Source of the DNA: Aquificales bacterium | Lineage (GTDB): Bacteria; Aquificota; Aquificia; Aquificales; Aquificaceae | NCBI GenBank assembly: GCA_027037055.1 | Contig: JALWBR010000012.1 | Span: 1-64,000, forward strand | Direction: 5' to 3' | Length of the DNA stretch: 64,000 nt | Part shown: positions 50,701 through 57,607 of the stretch, piece by piece | How positions within the stretch are numbered: the stretch's first letter is position 1 | Layout of the letters: each line of letters opens with the position of its first letter | The notes under the pieces: model-generated | The model's database searches: none | Told to the model about the DNA's origin: nothing | The model's input: the letters and a program-made list of their open reading frames with translations, nothing else | Made by a program: the position numbers and the translations under genes

Positions 50701-51320
50701 AGGTTATAGAAGATAAAGAACTGACCGGTAAGGAAAATATGGAAAAGGACCTTTATCTGTTTAAATCCCTCATAGAGGGCAGAGGAGAACCTACCCTCAG
50801 ATTTTACAAATGGAAAGAGCCTACCCTGAGTATAGGTTTACACCAGAAAGAAGAGGAATTTGATCTGGGTATTCCCGTGGTAAAAAGACCTACTGGAGGA
50901 AGGGCACTCCTTCACGGCTTTGATCTTTCCTTCTCCATAGTTGATTACGCTGAAAAATGGGGAAACAGCCCCGCTATTATTTATATGAATCTTGCAAAAG
51001 TAATAAAAAATGTATTCCTGAAGCTCGGGTTAAAGGTCTCCATAACAAGATCTAAGGGAGTCAGAAATCTCAATAAATTTTGCATGTTTGCACCCTCCTT
51101 CGGTGAGATAACCTTTAACAATAAAAAACTCGTAGCCTATGCCACCCGTACGGAGAAGGGAGTGATATTAGCCCACGGCTCCCTGTTCCTTTATTTTGAC
51201 AGCGGTAAAATATGCAAGCTCTTAAAAAGAGACATCAGGGATGCTGTGGTTTCCCTCTCGGATCTTAATATAGAAGAAAAAAAATTCAAAAGAATACTTA
51301 AAACCGAATTGGTCATTTAG
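50697..51320 (+). CDS. Lipoate-protein ligase A / octanoyltransferase family protein
   Basis: About 207 residues from a TTG at 50697 that overlaps the rlmB stop (TTGA), behind GAGGGG. The frame reaches a GTG at 50673. Motifs VVKRPTGGRALLHGFDLSFS and SFGEITFNNKKLVAYATR with HGSLFL fit the LplA/LipM fold, the lysine in NNKKLVAY being the likely catalytic one. It is shorter than most LipM or LplA proteins, so the exact reaction (ligase or octanoyl transfer) is unclear. Confidence 0.75.
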   Translation: MKVIEDKELTGKENMEKDLYLFKSLIEGRGEPTLRFYKWKEPTLSIGLHQKEEEFDLGIPVVKRPTGGRALLHGFDLSFSIVDYAEKWGNSPAIIYMNLAKVIKNVFLKLGLKVSITRSKGVRNLNKFCMFAPSFGEITFNNKKLVAYATRTEKGVILAHGSLFLYFDSGKICKLLKRDIRDAVVSLSDLNIEEKKFKRILKTELVI

Positions 51321-52839
51321 TTTGTATTTTGAAAAATTCCACCACACCGTAAAGTTTTTCAGAGACTGTCCTTACCTCTTCTGCAACCCTTGAAAGTTCA
51401 AGAGCCATGGCTCCTATTTCCTCATTTGCTTGAGTTATTAAATTAACCCTTTCCGAGATATCCTCTATGGTTTTCAAATGGTTATTAACATCCTCCGATA
51501 CGGATTTAACAACTTTGCTTGTCTCCTCTGACTTGCTGAGTATGTTATCAAAATCATGTTTCATGTTATCGGATCTGTCCTTGACTTCCTTGAAAACCTC
51601 ACCCATCCTATTAAAATTTTCTCTAACCTTGTTTACCGCTCCCAATATGGTTTCGGTAACCTCCTCTATCTTTGCTAACTCCTCATTTGTTTTACTTGCG
51701 AGCTCACCGACTTCCTGAGCAACTACAGCAAAACCCCTTCCGGACTCTCCAGCACGTGCAGCCTCTATGGCTGCATTAAGCGAAAGTAGATTTGTTCTTT
51801 CCGCTATATCCCTTACCGTATCAGCAATCTGATTAATCCTTAAAACCTCCCCTGAAAGCTCACGAAAGGTTTGAATAACTTCATTCATGGTCAGAGAAAA
51901 CTTTTCCATTGTTTGACCTATAGCCCTTGAACTGTCAGCTCCTATTTTGGCAACATTAAAAGATGCTTTGGCGGTTTCACTCATACTTTTCATCCTTTCC
52001 GCAATCCCCTTTAGGGTTTCCGAAAATTCTTTTATAGCTTTTGCAATTTCGGTAAGATTATCTATCTGATGATGCACCGACTGGGATAGCTCCGTAGAAC
52101 CGGAAGATAACCTTGAAGATATTTCTTCTATATCCTTAGCGTGGCTAACAATACTGGAAACAACGGACTTCAACTTACTAACGAGATTATTCCACGATAC
52201 TGCTATCTGTCCTATCTCATCCTTTGTATAAAGGGGCAAACTCCTTATATCACCCTCACTGGATTTTGATATTTCTTTAACTATCAAATTTATCTCACGG
52301 GATACACCTCTTAGGATCATGAAGGCAACTATGAAAATTACGGAAGAGATAGCCCCGACACTTAAGAAAATAGTTAACAATTTTCCAGCTACCGATTGTT
52401 TCTTAGCAACTACCAATAGTGTACCTATGCTTTCCTTGCTATCGGAAGTTTCAAATATTGGTACACCGACAACTATATTACCGTTAACAGTATCAACGAT
52501 CTCCTCTCTTAAGGCGTTGTTAACAAAAGACGTGTCTATAGGATATGATGGAAGATCATTCCTCTTCCACTCCGCGAATAAAGCACCGTCCTTTGTATAT
52601 ACAGCTGCATAGAAAACTCCCGGAATGTTTGTGATTGTATCCTGAAGATATACCTCTGCTCCTTCCTTGGATTCAAAGGTTAAAGAAGGCACGAGTCCCG
52701 AGGAAATGGAAGACAGCAGTATAAGAAGGGATTTCTGCTGAAATTCACTAATATCTTTAAAGAGAAGGAAAATCGGGACCAGAAGAGGGGCAACTATCGC
52801 AAAAAACAAAGTTATAGTTATCTTATGGGATAGTCTCAT
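51313..52839 (-). CDS. Methyl-accepting chemotaxis protein, paired with cytochrome P460
   Basis: 508 residues. TM1 about 9-29, a compact periplasmic domain of about 130 residues, TM2 about 163-185, HAMP, then the signalling domain with [20 protein letters not shown] and GRGFAVVAQEVGELASKTNE. It begins 20 bases after the end of the cytochrome P460 gene, so the two are probably one operon. No pentapeptide tether or PAS domain is visible. Confidence 0.93.
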   Translation of the reverse strand: MRLSHKITITLFFAIVAPLLVPIFLLFKDISEFQQKSLLILLSSISSGLVPSLTFESKEGAEVYLQDTITNIPGVFYAAVYTKDGALFAEWKRNDLPSYPIDTSFVNNALREEIVDTVNGNIVVGVPIFETSDSKESIGTLLVVAKKQSVAGKLLTIFLSVGAISSVIFIVAFMILRGVSREINLIVKEISKSSEGDIRSLPLYTKDEIGQIAVSWNNLVSKLKSVVSSIVSHAKDIEEISSRLSSGSTELSQSVHHQIDNLTEIAKAIKEFSETLKGIAERMKSMSETAKASFNVAKIGADSSRAIGQTMEKFSLTMNEVIQTFRELSGEVLRINQIADTVRDIAERTNLLSLNAAIEAARAGESGRGFAVVAQEVGELASKTNEELAKIEEVTETILGAVNKVRENFNRMGEVFKEVKDRSDNMKHDFDNILSKSEETSKVVKSVSEDVNNHLKTIEDISERVNLITQANEEIGAMALELSRVAEEVRTVSEKLYGVVEFFKIQTK

Positions 52840-52859
52840 TCCCCTTCATCCCGTTTCTC

Positions 52860-53336
52860 CTATTTTGCATGGGGGACAAAGATTCCATCCCAATCCTTCT
52901 TGCCTTTGTAGTGGCAATTAGCACAATCTTTTGAAGGGTTTTTAACAATACGCTTTTTTTCCGGCATCACAAAACCTTCCCACTTCCAACCTCCCACATC
53001 CCCGGGCTTACCCGTTTTTAACATTACGAGTATTATTCGCGGTGTCTTACCGTGCTTGTCCTTGAAATTTACAAAAACTACCTTTGATCCGACCGGGAAA
53101 GGTGGAACCTCTTTCTTCATTTTAAAGTCCTTAAAATGCTTCTTGAAGTGCTTCCACGCCTTATCGTTCATTAAGGTCATGTGATAACCCGGAACTATTC
53201 CGTAGAGGGGATTACCCTTGAGTATGACACCTTCTTCAACAAATTTCATATCCGGCCAGTCTGCGGGAAACTGAACCCCGTTCCCTGCAAAGGCATAAAG
53301 AAAACCGACCAAAAGAAAGGGGATAAGTACCCTCAT
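52860..53336 (-). CDS. Cytochrome P460-family periplasmic heme protein
   Basis: 158 residues with signal peptide (LIPFLLVGFLYAFAG) and one c-type heme site near the C terminus (DCANCHYKG). The body (WPDMKFVEEGVILKGNPLYG, VGSKVVFVNFKDKHGKTP, GDVGGWKWEGFVMPEKK) has the cytochrome P460 / c'-beta pattern. Relatives oxidise hydroxylamine or bind NO; which applies here is not known. It is the first gene of an operon with a chemoreceptor. Confidence 0.8.
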   Translation of the reverse strand: MRVLIPFLLVGFLYAFAGNGVQFPADWPDMKFVEEGVILKGNPLYGIVPGYHMTLMNDKAWKHFKKHFKDFKMKKEVPPFPVGSKVVFVNFKDKHGKTPRIILVMLKTGKPGDVGGWKWEGFVMPEKKRIVKNPSKDCANCHYKGKKDWDGIFVPHAK

Positions 53337-53361
53337 CTTGACCTCCTCCCTTACAATATTA

Positions 53362-53388
53362 GTTTCGGCTATACGGATATAAATTTCA
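53362..53388 (-). promoter_or_regulatory. Sigma-28 (FliA)-like promoter for cytochrome P460-MCP
   Basis: On the minus strand TGAAATTT (53388-53381), an 11-base spacer, GCCGAAAC (53369-53362), against the consensus TAAAGTTT-N11-GCCGATAA (12 of 16 positions). It lies 26 bases before the P460 start codon. It puts the pair in the motility regulon if correct. Confidence 0.5.
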
Positions 53389-53405
53389 ATTTGAAAAATT
53401 TTTTA

Positions 53406-53416
53406 TGTTAAAATAC
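53406..53416 (+). promoter_or_regulatory. Extended -10 for the 53507 gene
   Basis: TGTTAAAATAC, without a clear -35; transcript start about 53421, at the foot of the leader stem-loop. The same -10 type recurs before 24762, 46337 and 55426. Confidence 0.45.
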
Positions 53417-53422
53417 CCTTCC

Positions 53423-53479
53423 AGAGATAAGGGGAGGTTGGTAAATTTCCGCTCCTTTACTCAATTTTCCCTTCTCTCT
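53423..53479 (+). ncRNA. Structured 5' leader of the 53507 gene
   Basis: AGAGATAAGGG (53423-53433) pairs with CCCTTCTCTCT (53469-53479), 10 of 11 positions, enclosing a small GGAG/CTCC hairpin. It is followed by TAAAAAAC and then the ribosome site. A leader of the same architecture but different sequence precedes 55426. It does not match a riboswitch class I can recognise. Confidence 0.5.
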
Positions 53480-53506
53480 AAAAAACTTTTAAGGAGGGTA
53501 GGTACC

Positions 53507-54184
53507 ATGAGGAATTTATTTATCACAGCATTATTGCTAAGCGGTCCTCTGGCATTTTCGGGGGAAGTGGGCAACCTGATCCAGTTTAAGCCCAACACAA
53601 CTGCCAAATCCTCAGAAGTGAATCAAAACTTCAATACCATCAAGGATGCTGTAAATGACAACAACAGCAGAATAGGAACCCTGGAACAGTTTAAAAACAA
53701 TATGGAAAGCCCGAAAATACGCGCCGTAACCTACCATGCGTCTTGCTTTGCCGCTGTAAACTACCCCTCAGGATCCGTGCCTCGGACAAACGCAAGCTAC
53801 CAATACTTACAGGATAAGGATAATATAGATGGTCCCAGTTACACATATTGCCCTATCACACTTCCCGAGGGTTCAAAGATATTAAAAGTCGTAGCACGGG
53901 TTTACGACTCTACAGCGGATGCCGCACATATAGTTGTGAGCTTATATAAATCAGATTCCTCATCTTACACCACTGTAGGATCCACAGCACAATCATCAAA
54001 CGCGGGCTATGAGAATCTGGAGATAGATCTTACAGGCAGTCCCGAAATTATTGAAGGGGGACCAGATGTTGCTTACGGTCTATATGTGTATTATTCAAGC
54101 GATCAAAAAGGGGCGGGTTTAAGGCTGAAAGCAGCAACTGTTTATTACGAATATGATCCTACTTATTCCTCCACACTGCCTTAA
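53507..54184 (+). CDS. Secreted protein with NTTAKASEVN-type N terminus (copy A)
   Basis: 225 residues from the ATG at 53507 behind AAGGAGG; the frame extends 34 codons further upstream through the leader, which is not credible. A signal peptide (RNLFITALLLSGPLAFSG) is followed by FKPNTTAKSSEVNQNFNTIK and AVNDNNSRIGTLEQF, then a short coiled-coil. Residues about 70 onward form a beta-rich domain with CFAAVNYPSGSVP and the C-terminal VYYEYDPTYSSTLP. Two cysteines may form a disulfide. It is 46 bases upstream of a near copy. Function unknown; probably extracellular or surface attached. Confidence 0.8.
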   Translation: MRNLFITALLLSGPLAFSGEVGNLIQFKPNTTAKSSEVNQNFNTIKDAVNDNNSRIGTLEQFKNNMESPKIRAVTYHASCFAAVNYPSGSVPRTNASYQYLQDKDNIDGPSYTYCPITLPEGSKILKVVARVYDSTADAAHIVVSLYKSDSSSYTTVGSTAQSSNAGYENLEIDLTGSPEIIEGGPDVAYGLYVYYSSDQKGAGLRLKAATVYYEYDPTYSSTLP

Positions 54185-54230
54185 GTACTTTATAAGACAT
54201 GCCTCAGATGTTTTTATAAGGGGGATAAGT

Positions 54231-54899
54231 ATGAAATTTAAACTCTTAAGCTTGGCTTATGCCTACGGTATGCTACTATCATCCTCCCCCTTCGCGGGGG
54301 AAGTGAGCAACCTGATCCAGTTTAAGCCCAACACAACTGCCAAATCCTCGGAAGTGAACCAAAACCTCAATACCATTAAGGATGCTGTAAATGACAACAA
54401 CAGCAGAATAGGAACCCTGGAACAGTTTAAAAACAATATGGAAAGCCCGAAAATACGCGCCGTAACCTACCATGCGTCTTGCTTTGCCACTGTAAACTAC
54501 CCCTCAGGATCCGTGCCTCGGACAAACGCAAGTTACCAATACTTACAGGATAAGGATAATATAGATAGTTTCAATCACACATTTTGCCCTATCACACTGC
54601 CAGAAGGTTCAAAGATATTGAAAATCGTAGCACGGGTTTACGACTCTACGGGGGATTTAGCAAATATACAAATATACCTAACGACTCCTGGAACACCTTT
54701 TATATCTGCTGGATCTTCAAATGCAGGCTATCAGAATTTGGAAATAGATCTTACAAACAATCCTGTAATCATTGAAGGTGGTATCCCCTTTCTTCTCACC
54801 GCACAGTATTCAAGTGATACAAAAGGACCCCTTTTAGGATTGAAAGCAGTAACCGTTTATTACGAATATGATCCTACTTATTCCTCCACATTGCCTTAA
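54231..54899 (+). CDS. Secreted protein with NTTAKASEVN-type N terminus (copy B)
   Basis: 222 residues, a tandem paralogue of the preceding gene. The nucleotide sequence is almost identical over about 54294-54570 and again at the 3' end, while the signal peptide and the segment around residues 135-200 differ strongly. That mosaic pattern suggests gene conversion plus selection on an exposed segment. The start is ATG 54231 behind AAGGGGG. It ends just before a strong terminator. Confidence 0.8.
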   Translation: MKFKLLSLAYAYGMLLSSSPFAGEVSNLIQFKPNTTAKSSEVNQNLNTIKDAVNDNNSRIGTLEQFKNNMESPKIRAVTYHASCFATVNYPSGSVPRTNASYQYLQDKDNIDSFNHTFCPITLPEGSKILKIVARVYDSTGDLANIQIYLTTPGTPFISAGSSNAGYQNLEIDLTNNPVIIEGGIPFLLTAQYSSDTKGPLLGLKAVTVYYEYDPTYSSTLP

Positions 54900-54906
54900 G
54901 TTTCCC

Positions 54907-54932
54907 AAGCCCGCTCCCCGCGGGCTTATTTT
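54907..54932 (+). terminator. Intrinsic terminator after the A/B gene pair
   Basis: AAGCCCGC (54907-54914) and GCGGGCTT (54920-54927) form an 8-bp stem with loop TCCCC, followed by ATTTT. It overlaps the stop codon of the converging coiled-coil gene. An identical copy lies at 56891. Confidence 0.85.
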
Positions 54933-55270
54933 GATCTCATAATCTCCGAAAGCATTTGTATAACTGTATCAATCCTCTGATTCATTCTGTCAATTTTTTC
55001 ATCCAGTCTATTTATTTCGGTTTTAAATTCTTCCCTCATTTGAGTCATTTCCTGTCTTAATTGTCCTATTTCCTGCCTTATCTGTCCCATTTCGCTTCTT
55101 AACTGACCCATCTGGGTGTCTATTTTCTGGTTAAGGTATCTGAAGTCTTCCTCCTGTCTTTCCTCTAATTTTTTGATGACTTCCAGTATTTCCTTTGTTC
55201 TTTCATCAACAACCTCATAGACTACTTCAAGGGTTGCCTTCTTTACAAGTCCCTTAGCCCTTACAAGCAT
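54926..55270 (-). CDS. Coiled-coil protein (short paralogue)
   Basis: 114 residues, no signal peptide or membrane segment. N terminus RAKGLVKKATLEVVYEVVDE, then a continuous coiled coil with QEI/QLR heptads and ending RMNQRIDTVIQMLSEIMRSK. It is paralogous to the 56910 gene, which has an expanded middle. It faces the secreted-protein genes tail to tail. Function unknown. Confidence 0.75.
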   Translation of the reverse strand: MLVRAKGLVKKATLEVVYEVVDERTKEILEVIKKLEERQEEDFRYLNQKIDTQMGQLRSEMGQIRQEIGQLRQEMTQMREEFKTEINRLDEKIDRMNQRIDTVIQMLSEIMRSK

Positions 55271-55276
55271 GTTTTA

Positions 55277-55304
55277 ATTATATTTTCCAGTAAATGGTGG
55301 TCAA
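55277..55304 (-). promoter_or_regulatory. Strong promoter abutting the coiled-coil gene start
   Basis: Minus strand TTGACC (55304-55299), 16 bases, TATAAT (55282-55277), then only 6 bases to the ATG. Transcription should start at or within the start codon, giving a leaderless mRNA; no Shine-Dalgarno is present. Confidence 0.7.
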
Positions 55305-55339
55305 ACATGCAAAGAGGTTTTAGGTTAAAATAGTAAATC

Positions 55340-55400
55340 GGGACAGGTTCTGGGAGGGAGAGACGGAAAGACACCGACTTTCCTGAACAGCACCTATCCC
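55340..55400 (+). ncRNA. Structured 5' leader of the 55426 gene
   Basis: GGGACAGGTTCTG (55340-55352) pairs with CAGCACCTATCCC (55388-55400), 11 of 13 positions. Inside it GGAAAG (55365-55370) pairs with CTTTCC (55378-55383). TAAAAAACT, a GGGAGGTT ribosome site and GGTACCATGAG follow, closely like the context before 53507. TAAAAT at 55326-55331 is the -10. Confidence 0.5.
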
Positions 55401-55425
55401 TAAAAAACTCGGGAGGTTGGGTACC

Positions 55426-55602
55426 ATGAGAAATTTCAGTTTATTTACTCTCACATTTTTGTTCGTTGTTGCCTTGTTCAGTGTCGGTTGCGGTGGAGGC
55501 GGTAAAGGAGGGGGCGATAAGCAAGGGGGTGGCGGTAAAGACCCTGCCTATTCCAATATGTGGGATCAGATGGAATGGGACAAGGGCAAGTGGGCTGAGT
55601 AA
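55426..55602 (+). CDS. Tiny glycine-rich lipoprotein
   Basis: 58 residues from ATG 55426; an in-frame TTG at 55417 lies inside the ribosome site. Signal peptide with lipobox (ALFSVGCGGGG), then a low-complexity Gly/Lys linker and an acidic, Trp-rich end, SNMWDQMEWDKGKWAE. It shares leader architecture and first residues (MRN) with the 53507 gene, and sits 26 bases upstream of the 55629 gene. No family recognised. Confidence 0.65.
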   Translation: MRNFSLFTLTFLFVVALFSVGCGGGGKGGGDKQGGGGKDPAYSNMWDQMEWDKGKWAE

Positions 55603-55628
55603 AAACCTAATCAGGGAGGTATAAGGAT

Positions 55629-56882
55629 ATGAGGAGGCATAGCTTCATCTGCGGGCTTTTAGGAAGTTTGGTGCTGACAATTTCTGTGTTTGCGGGTGAG
55701 GTTAATCTTCCACATACCTTCCAACCCAATACTACCGCGAAGGCGAGTGAGGTTAATGCTAATTTTAACGCTGTTAGGGATGCAGTGAATGATAACAACA
55801 GCAGGATCTCAAATCTTGAAAATACCGCAAACAATCACGGGACAAGGATTCAAGATCTGGAAAATTTAGTCCAGCAGTTGCAACAGCAGAATCAACAACT
55901 CCAGCAACAAGTCCAGCAATTACAACAGCAGGTTACTCAGCTTCAAAATACGATCACACAGCTCCAAACTGATGTAGGCAACATTGATTCAAGGGTCGGT
56001 GCAATTGAAAGCAGTAATGTTATGGCAATGGATGCATATATTCAAATAACAACCCCCGATCCCAATGCAAACAGCGGTGCACTTATTACCTTTGAAGGTG
56101 TCAACCTTCAAGTTGTCAATGGCACTGGACAGACAAACCAAGTAAACGGTCTTGGAAATCTTATTATAGGGTATAACAATCCGAGGCAAGACACTTCTCT
56201 GAGAGAAACCTGTTCAGACGGTCAGTACTGGAATGATCAACTGAACTGTCCTGGCACATGGGGTCTAAACTTCAAAACCGGTTCACACAATCTTATAGTG
56301 GGAGACCAGAATGCCTACTCGTCCTACGGCGGTATAGTGGCGGGGTTCGGTAATGTGATATCAAGAGAGTTTGCTACGGTGACGGGTGGTCGGAATAATA
56401 TAGCTGCAGGTCCCAGCTCTTCTGTCAGTGGTGGCTACAGCAACACAGCTTCCAACTATTACTCCTCCGTCAGCGGTGGCTACAGCAACACAGCTTCCGG
56501 TTCCTCCTCCTCTGTCAGCGGTGGCGACAGCAACACAGCTTCCGGTCACTACTCCTCCGTCAGCGGTGGTTCTAGAAACACAGCTTCCAACTATTACTCC
56601 TCCGTCAGCGGTGGCTACAGCAACACAGCTTCCAACTATTACTCCTCCGTCAGCGGTGGAACGAACAACACAGCTTCTGGCTATATCTCCTTTGTCGGCG
56701 GTGGCTTGAACAACACAGCTTCCGGTTCCTACTCCTCCGTCAGCGGTGGTTCTGGAAACACAGCAGGAGACCACAAGTCCACTATAAGTGGTGGAGCCGG
56801 ATGTAACATTTCCAATGATAATACTAACAACGCCAAATGGGGTGCTAAAGCTACTACGGGAAGCGTGGGTGATTGCCCCTAA
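55629..56882 (+). CDS. Secreted protein with coiled-coil stalk and YadA-head-like repeats
   Basis: 417 residues. Signal peptide at 1-22; FQPNTTAKASEVNANFNAVR and AVNDNNSRI as in copies A and B; a Gln-rich coiled coil at about 70-125; a globular part at about 130-250; then about 264-390 a run of eight or so 15-residue repeats of the type SSVSGGYSNTASNYY. Such SGG-NTASG repeats build the trimeric beta-roll heads of YadA-like adhesins. Unlike those, the stalk precedes the head and there is no C-terminal membrane anchor. Likely an extracellular trimeric fibre or head protein (inference). A good GGGAGGT site precedes the ATG. Confidence 0.8.
   Translation: MRRHSFICGLLGSLVLTISVFAGEVNLPHTFQPNTTAKASEVNANFNAVRDAVNDNNSRISNLENTANNHGTRIQDLENLVQQLQQQNQQLQQQVQQLQQQVTQLQNTITQLQTDVGNIDSRVGAIESSNVMAMDAYIQITTPDPNANSGALITFEGVNLQVVNGTGQTNQVNGLGNLIIGYNNPRQDTSLRETCSDGQYWNDQLNCPGTWGLNFKTGSHNLIVGDQNAYSSYGGIVAGFGNVISREFATVTGGRNNIAAGPSSSVSGGYSNTASNYYSSVSGGYSNTASGSSSSVSGGDSNTASGHYSSVSGGSRNTASNYYSSVSGGYSNTASNYYSSVSGGTNNTASGYISFVGGGLNNTASGSYSSVSGGSGNTAGDHKSTISGGAGCNISNDNTNNAKWGAKATTGSVGDCP
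56413..56775 (+). repeat. 45-bp coding tandem repeats of the beta-roll head
   Basis: About eight units of 45 bp, with the invariant core GTCAGCGGTGGC and AACACAGCTTCC, in frame within the 55629 gene. Neighbouring units are near identical, so copy number can change by recombination without breaking the frame. Confidence 0.85.
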
Positions 56883-56890
56883 CCTTTACC

Positions 56891-56916
56891 AAGCCCGCTC
56901 CCCGCGGGCTTATTTT
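56891..56916 (+). terminator. Intrinsic terminator after the YadA-like gene
   Basis: AAGCCCGC (56891-56898), loop TCCCC, GCGGGCTT (56904-56911), then ATTTT. The sequence is identical to the terminator at 54907, and similarity continues into the converging coiled-coil gene. Confidence 0.85.
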
Positions 56917-57503
56917 GATCTTATAATCTCCGAAAGCATCTGTATAACCGTGTCAATCCTCTGATTCATCCTGTCAATCTTCTCATCCAGCCTTTGGATT
57001 TCCAATTTGAACTCTTGATTCATCCTGTCAATCTTTTCATCAAGTCTCTGTATTTCTGATTTGAACTCCTGACTCATCCTATCTATCTTTTCATCCAGCC
57101 TTTGGATTTCCGATTTGAATTCCTGATTCATCCTGTCAATCTTTTCATCAAGTCTTTGTATTTCTGATTTGAACTCCTGACTCATCCTATCTATCTTTTC
57201 ATCAAGTCTATGGATGTCCGTTTTAAACTCTTCCCTCATCCGGGTCATTTCCTGTCTGAGTTGTCCCATTTCCTGTCTTAATTGCCCTATTTCATTCCTT
57301 AGCTGACCTATTTCCTGTCTTATTTCGTTCCTTACCTGACCTATTTGTGTATCTATCTTCTGGTTCAGGTATCTGAAATCTTCCTCCTGTCTTTTTTCTA
57401 TATTTTTTATGACTTCCAGTATCTCTTTTGTTCTTTCATCAACAACCTCATAGACTACTTCAAGGGTAACCTTTTTGACAAGCCCCTTCGCCCTTTCAAG
57501 CAT
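56910..57503 (-). CDS. Coiled-coil protein with 18-residue repeats (long paralogue)
   Basis: 197 residues. N terminus (RAKGLVKKVTLEVVYEVVDE) and C terminus (RMNQRIDTVIQMLSEIIRSK) match the 54926 protein. The middle holds four near-perfect copies of MSQEFKSEIQRLDEKIDR plus a divergent copy, so the coiled coil has been lengthened by 18-residue units. No signal peptide. Function unknown; the genomic pairing with the secreted proteins suggests a related role. Confidence 0.75.
   Translation of the reverse strand: MLERAKGLVKKVTLEVVYEVVDERTKEILEVIKNIEKRQEEDFRYLNQKIDTQIGQVRNEIRQEIGQLRNEIGQLRQEMGQLRQEMTRMREEFKTDIHRLDEKIDRMSQEFKSEIQRLDEKIDRMNQEFKSEIQRLDEKIDRMSQEFKSEIQRLDEKIDRMNQEFKLEIQRLDEKIDRMNQRIDTVIQMLSEIIRSK
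56985..57215 (-). repeat. 54-bp coding tandem repeats in the coiled-coil gene
   Basis: Four to five units of 54 bp encode the 18-residue coiled-coil unit. The short paralogue has one unit only, so expansion happened after the duplication. Confidence 0.8.
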
Positions 57504-57509
57504 GCTTTA

Positions 57510-57537
57510 ATTATATTTCTTAGTAGGTGGTTGTCAA
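57510..57537 (-). promoter_or_regulatory. Consensus promoter abutting the long coiled-coil gene
   Basis: Minus strand TTGACA (57537-57532), 16 bases, TATAAT (57515-57510), then 6 bases to the ATG: both hexamers are perfect. The message should be leaderless, as for the short paralogue. Confidence 0.75.
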
Positions 57538-57607
57538 ACATTCTGTAAGGAATCCCGTGAAGTTCTATCATATCTCACACTTTCCTATTAACTTATAATT
57601 TCTTCTG

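Noticed and set aside
53405-53506. 34-codon extension of the 53507 protein
   Set aside because: It covers the -10 and the leader stem-loop; the signal peptide begins at the ATG at 53507 behind AAGGAGG.
56361-56774. Open frames on both strands within the repeat head region giving Val-Ala-Thr-rich proteins
   Set aside because: They are out-of-frame readings of the 45-bp repeat, lack ribosome sites and signal peptides, and are fully inside the 55629 gene.
56413-56775. Regular 45-bp repeats looking like a CRISPR array
   Set aside because: The repeats are direct, contiguous and in frame with a long secreted protein, with no unique spacers and no cas genes nearby.
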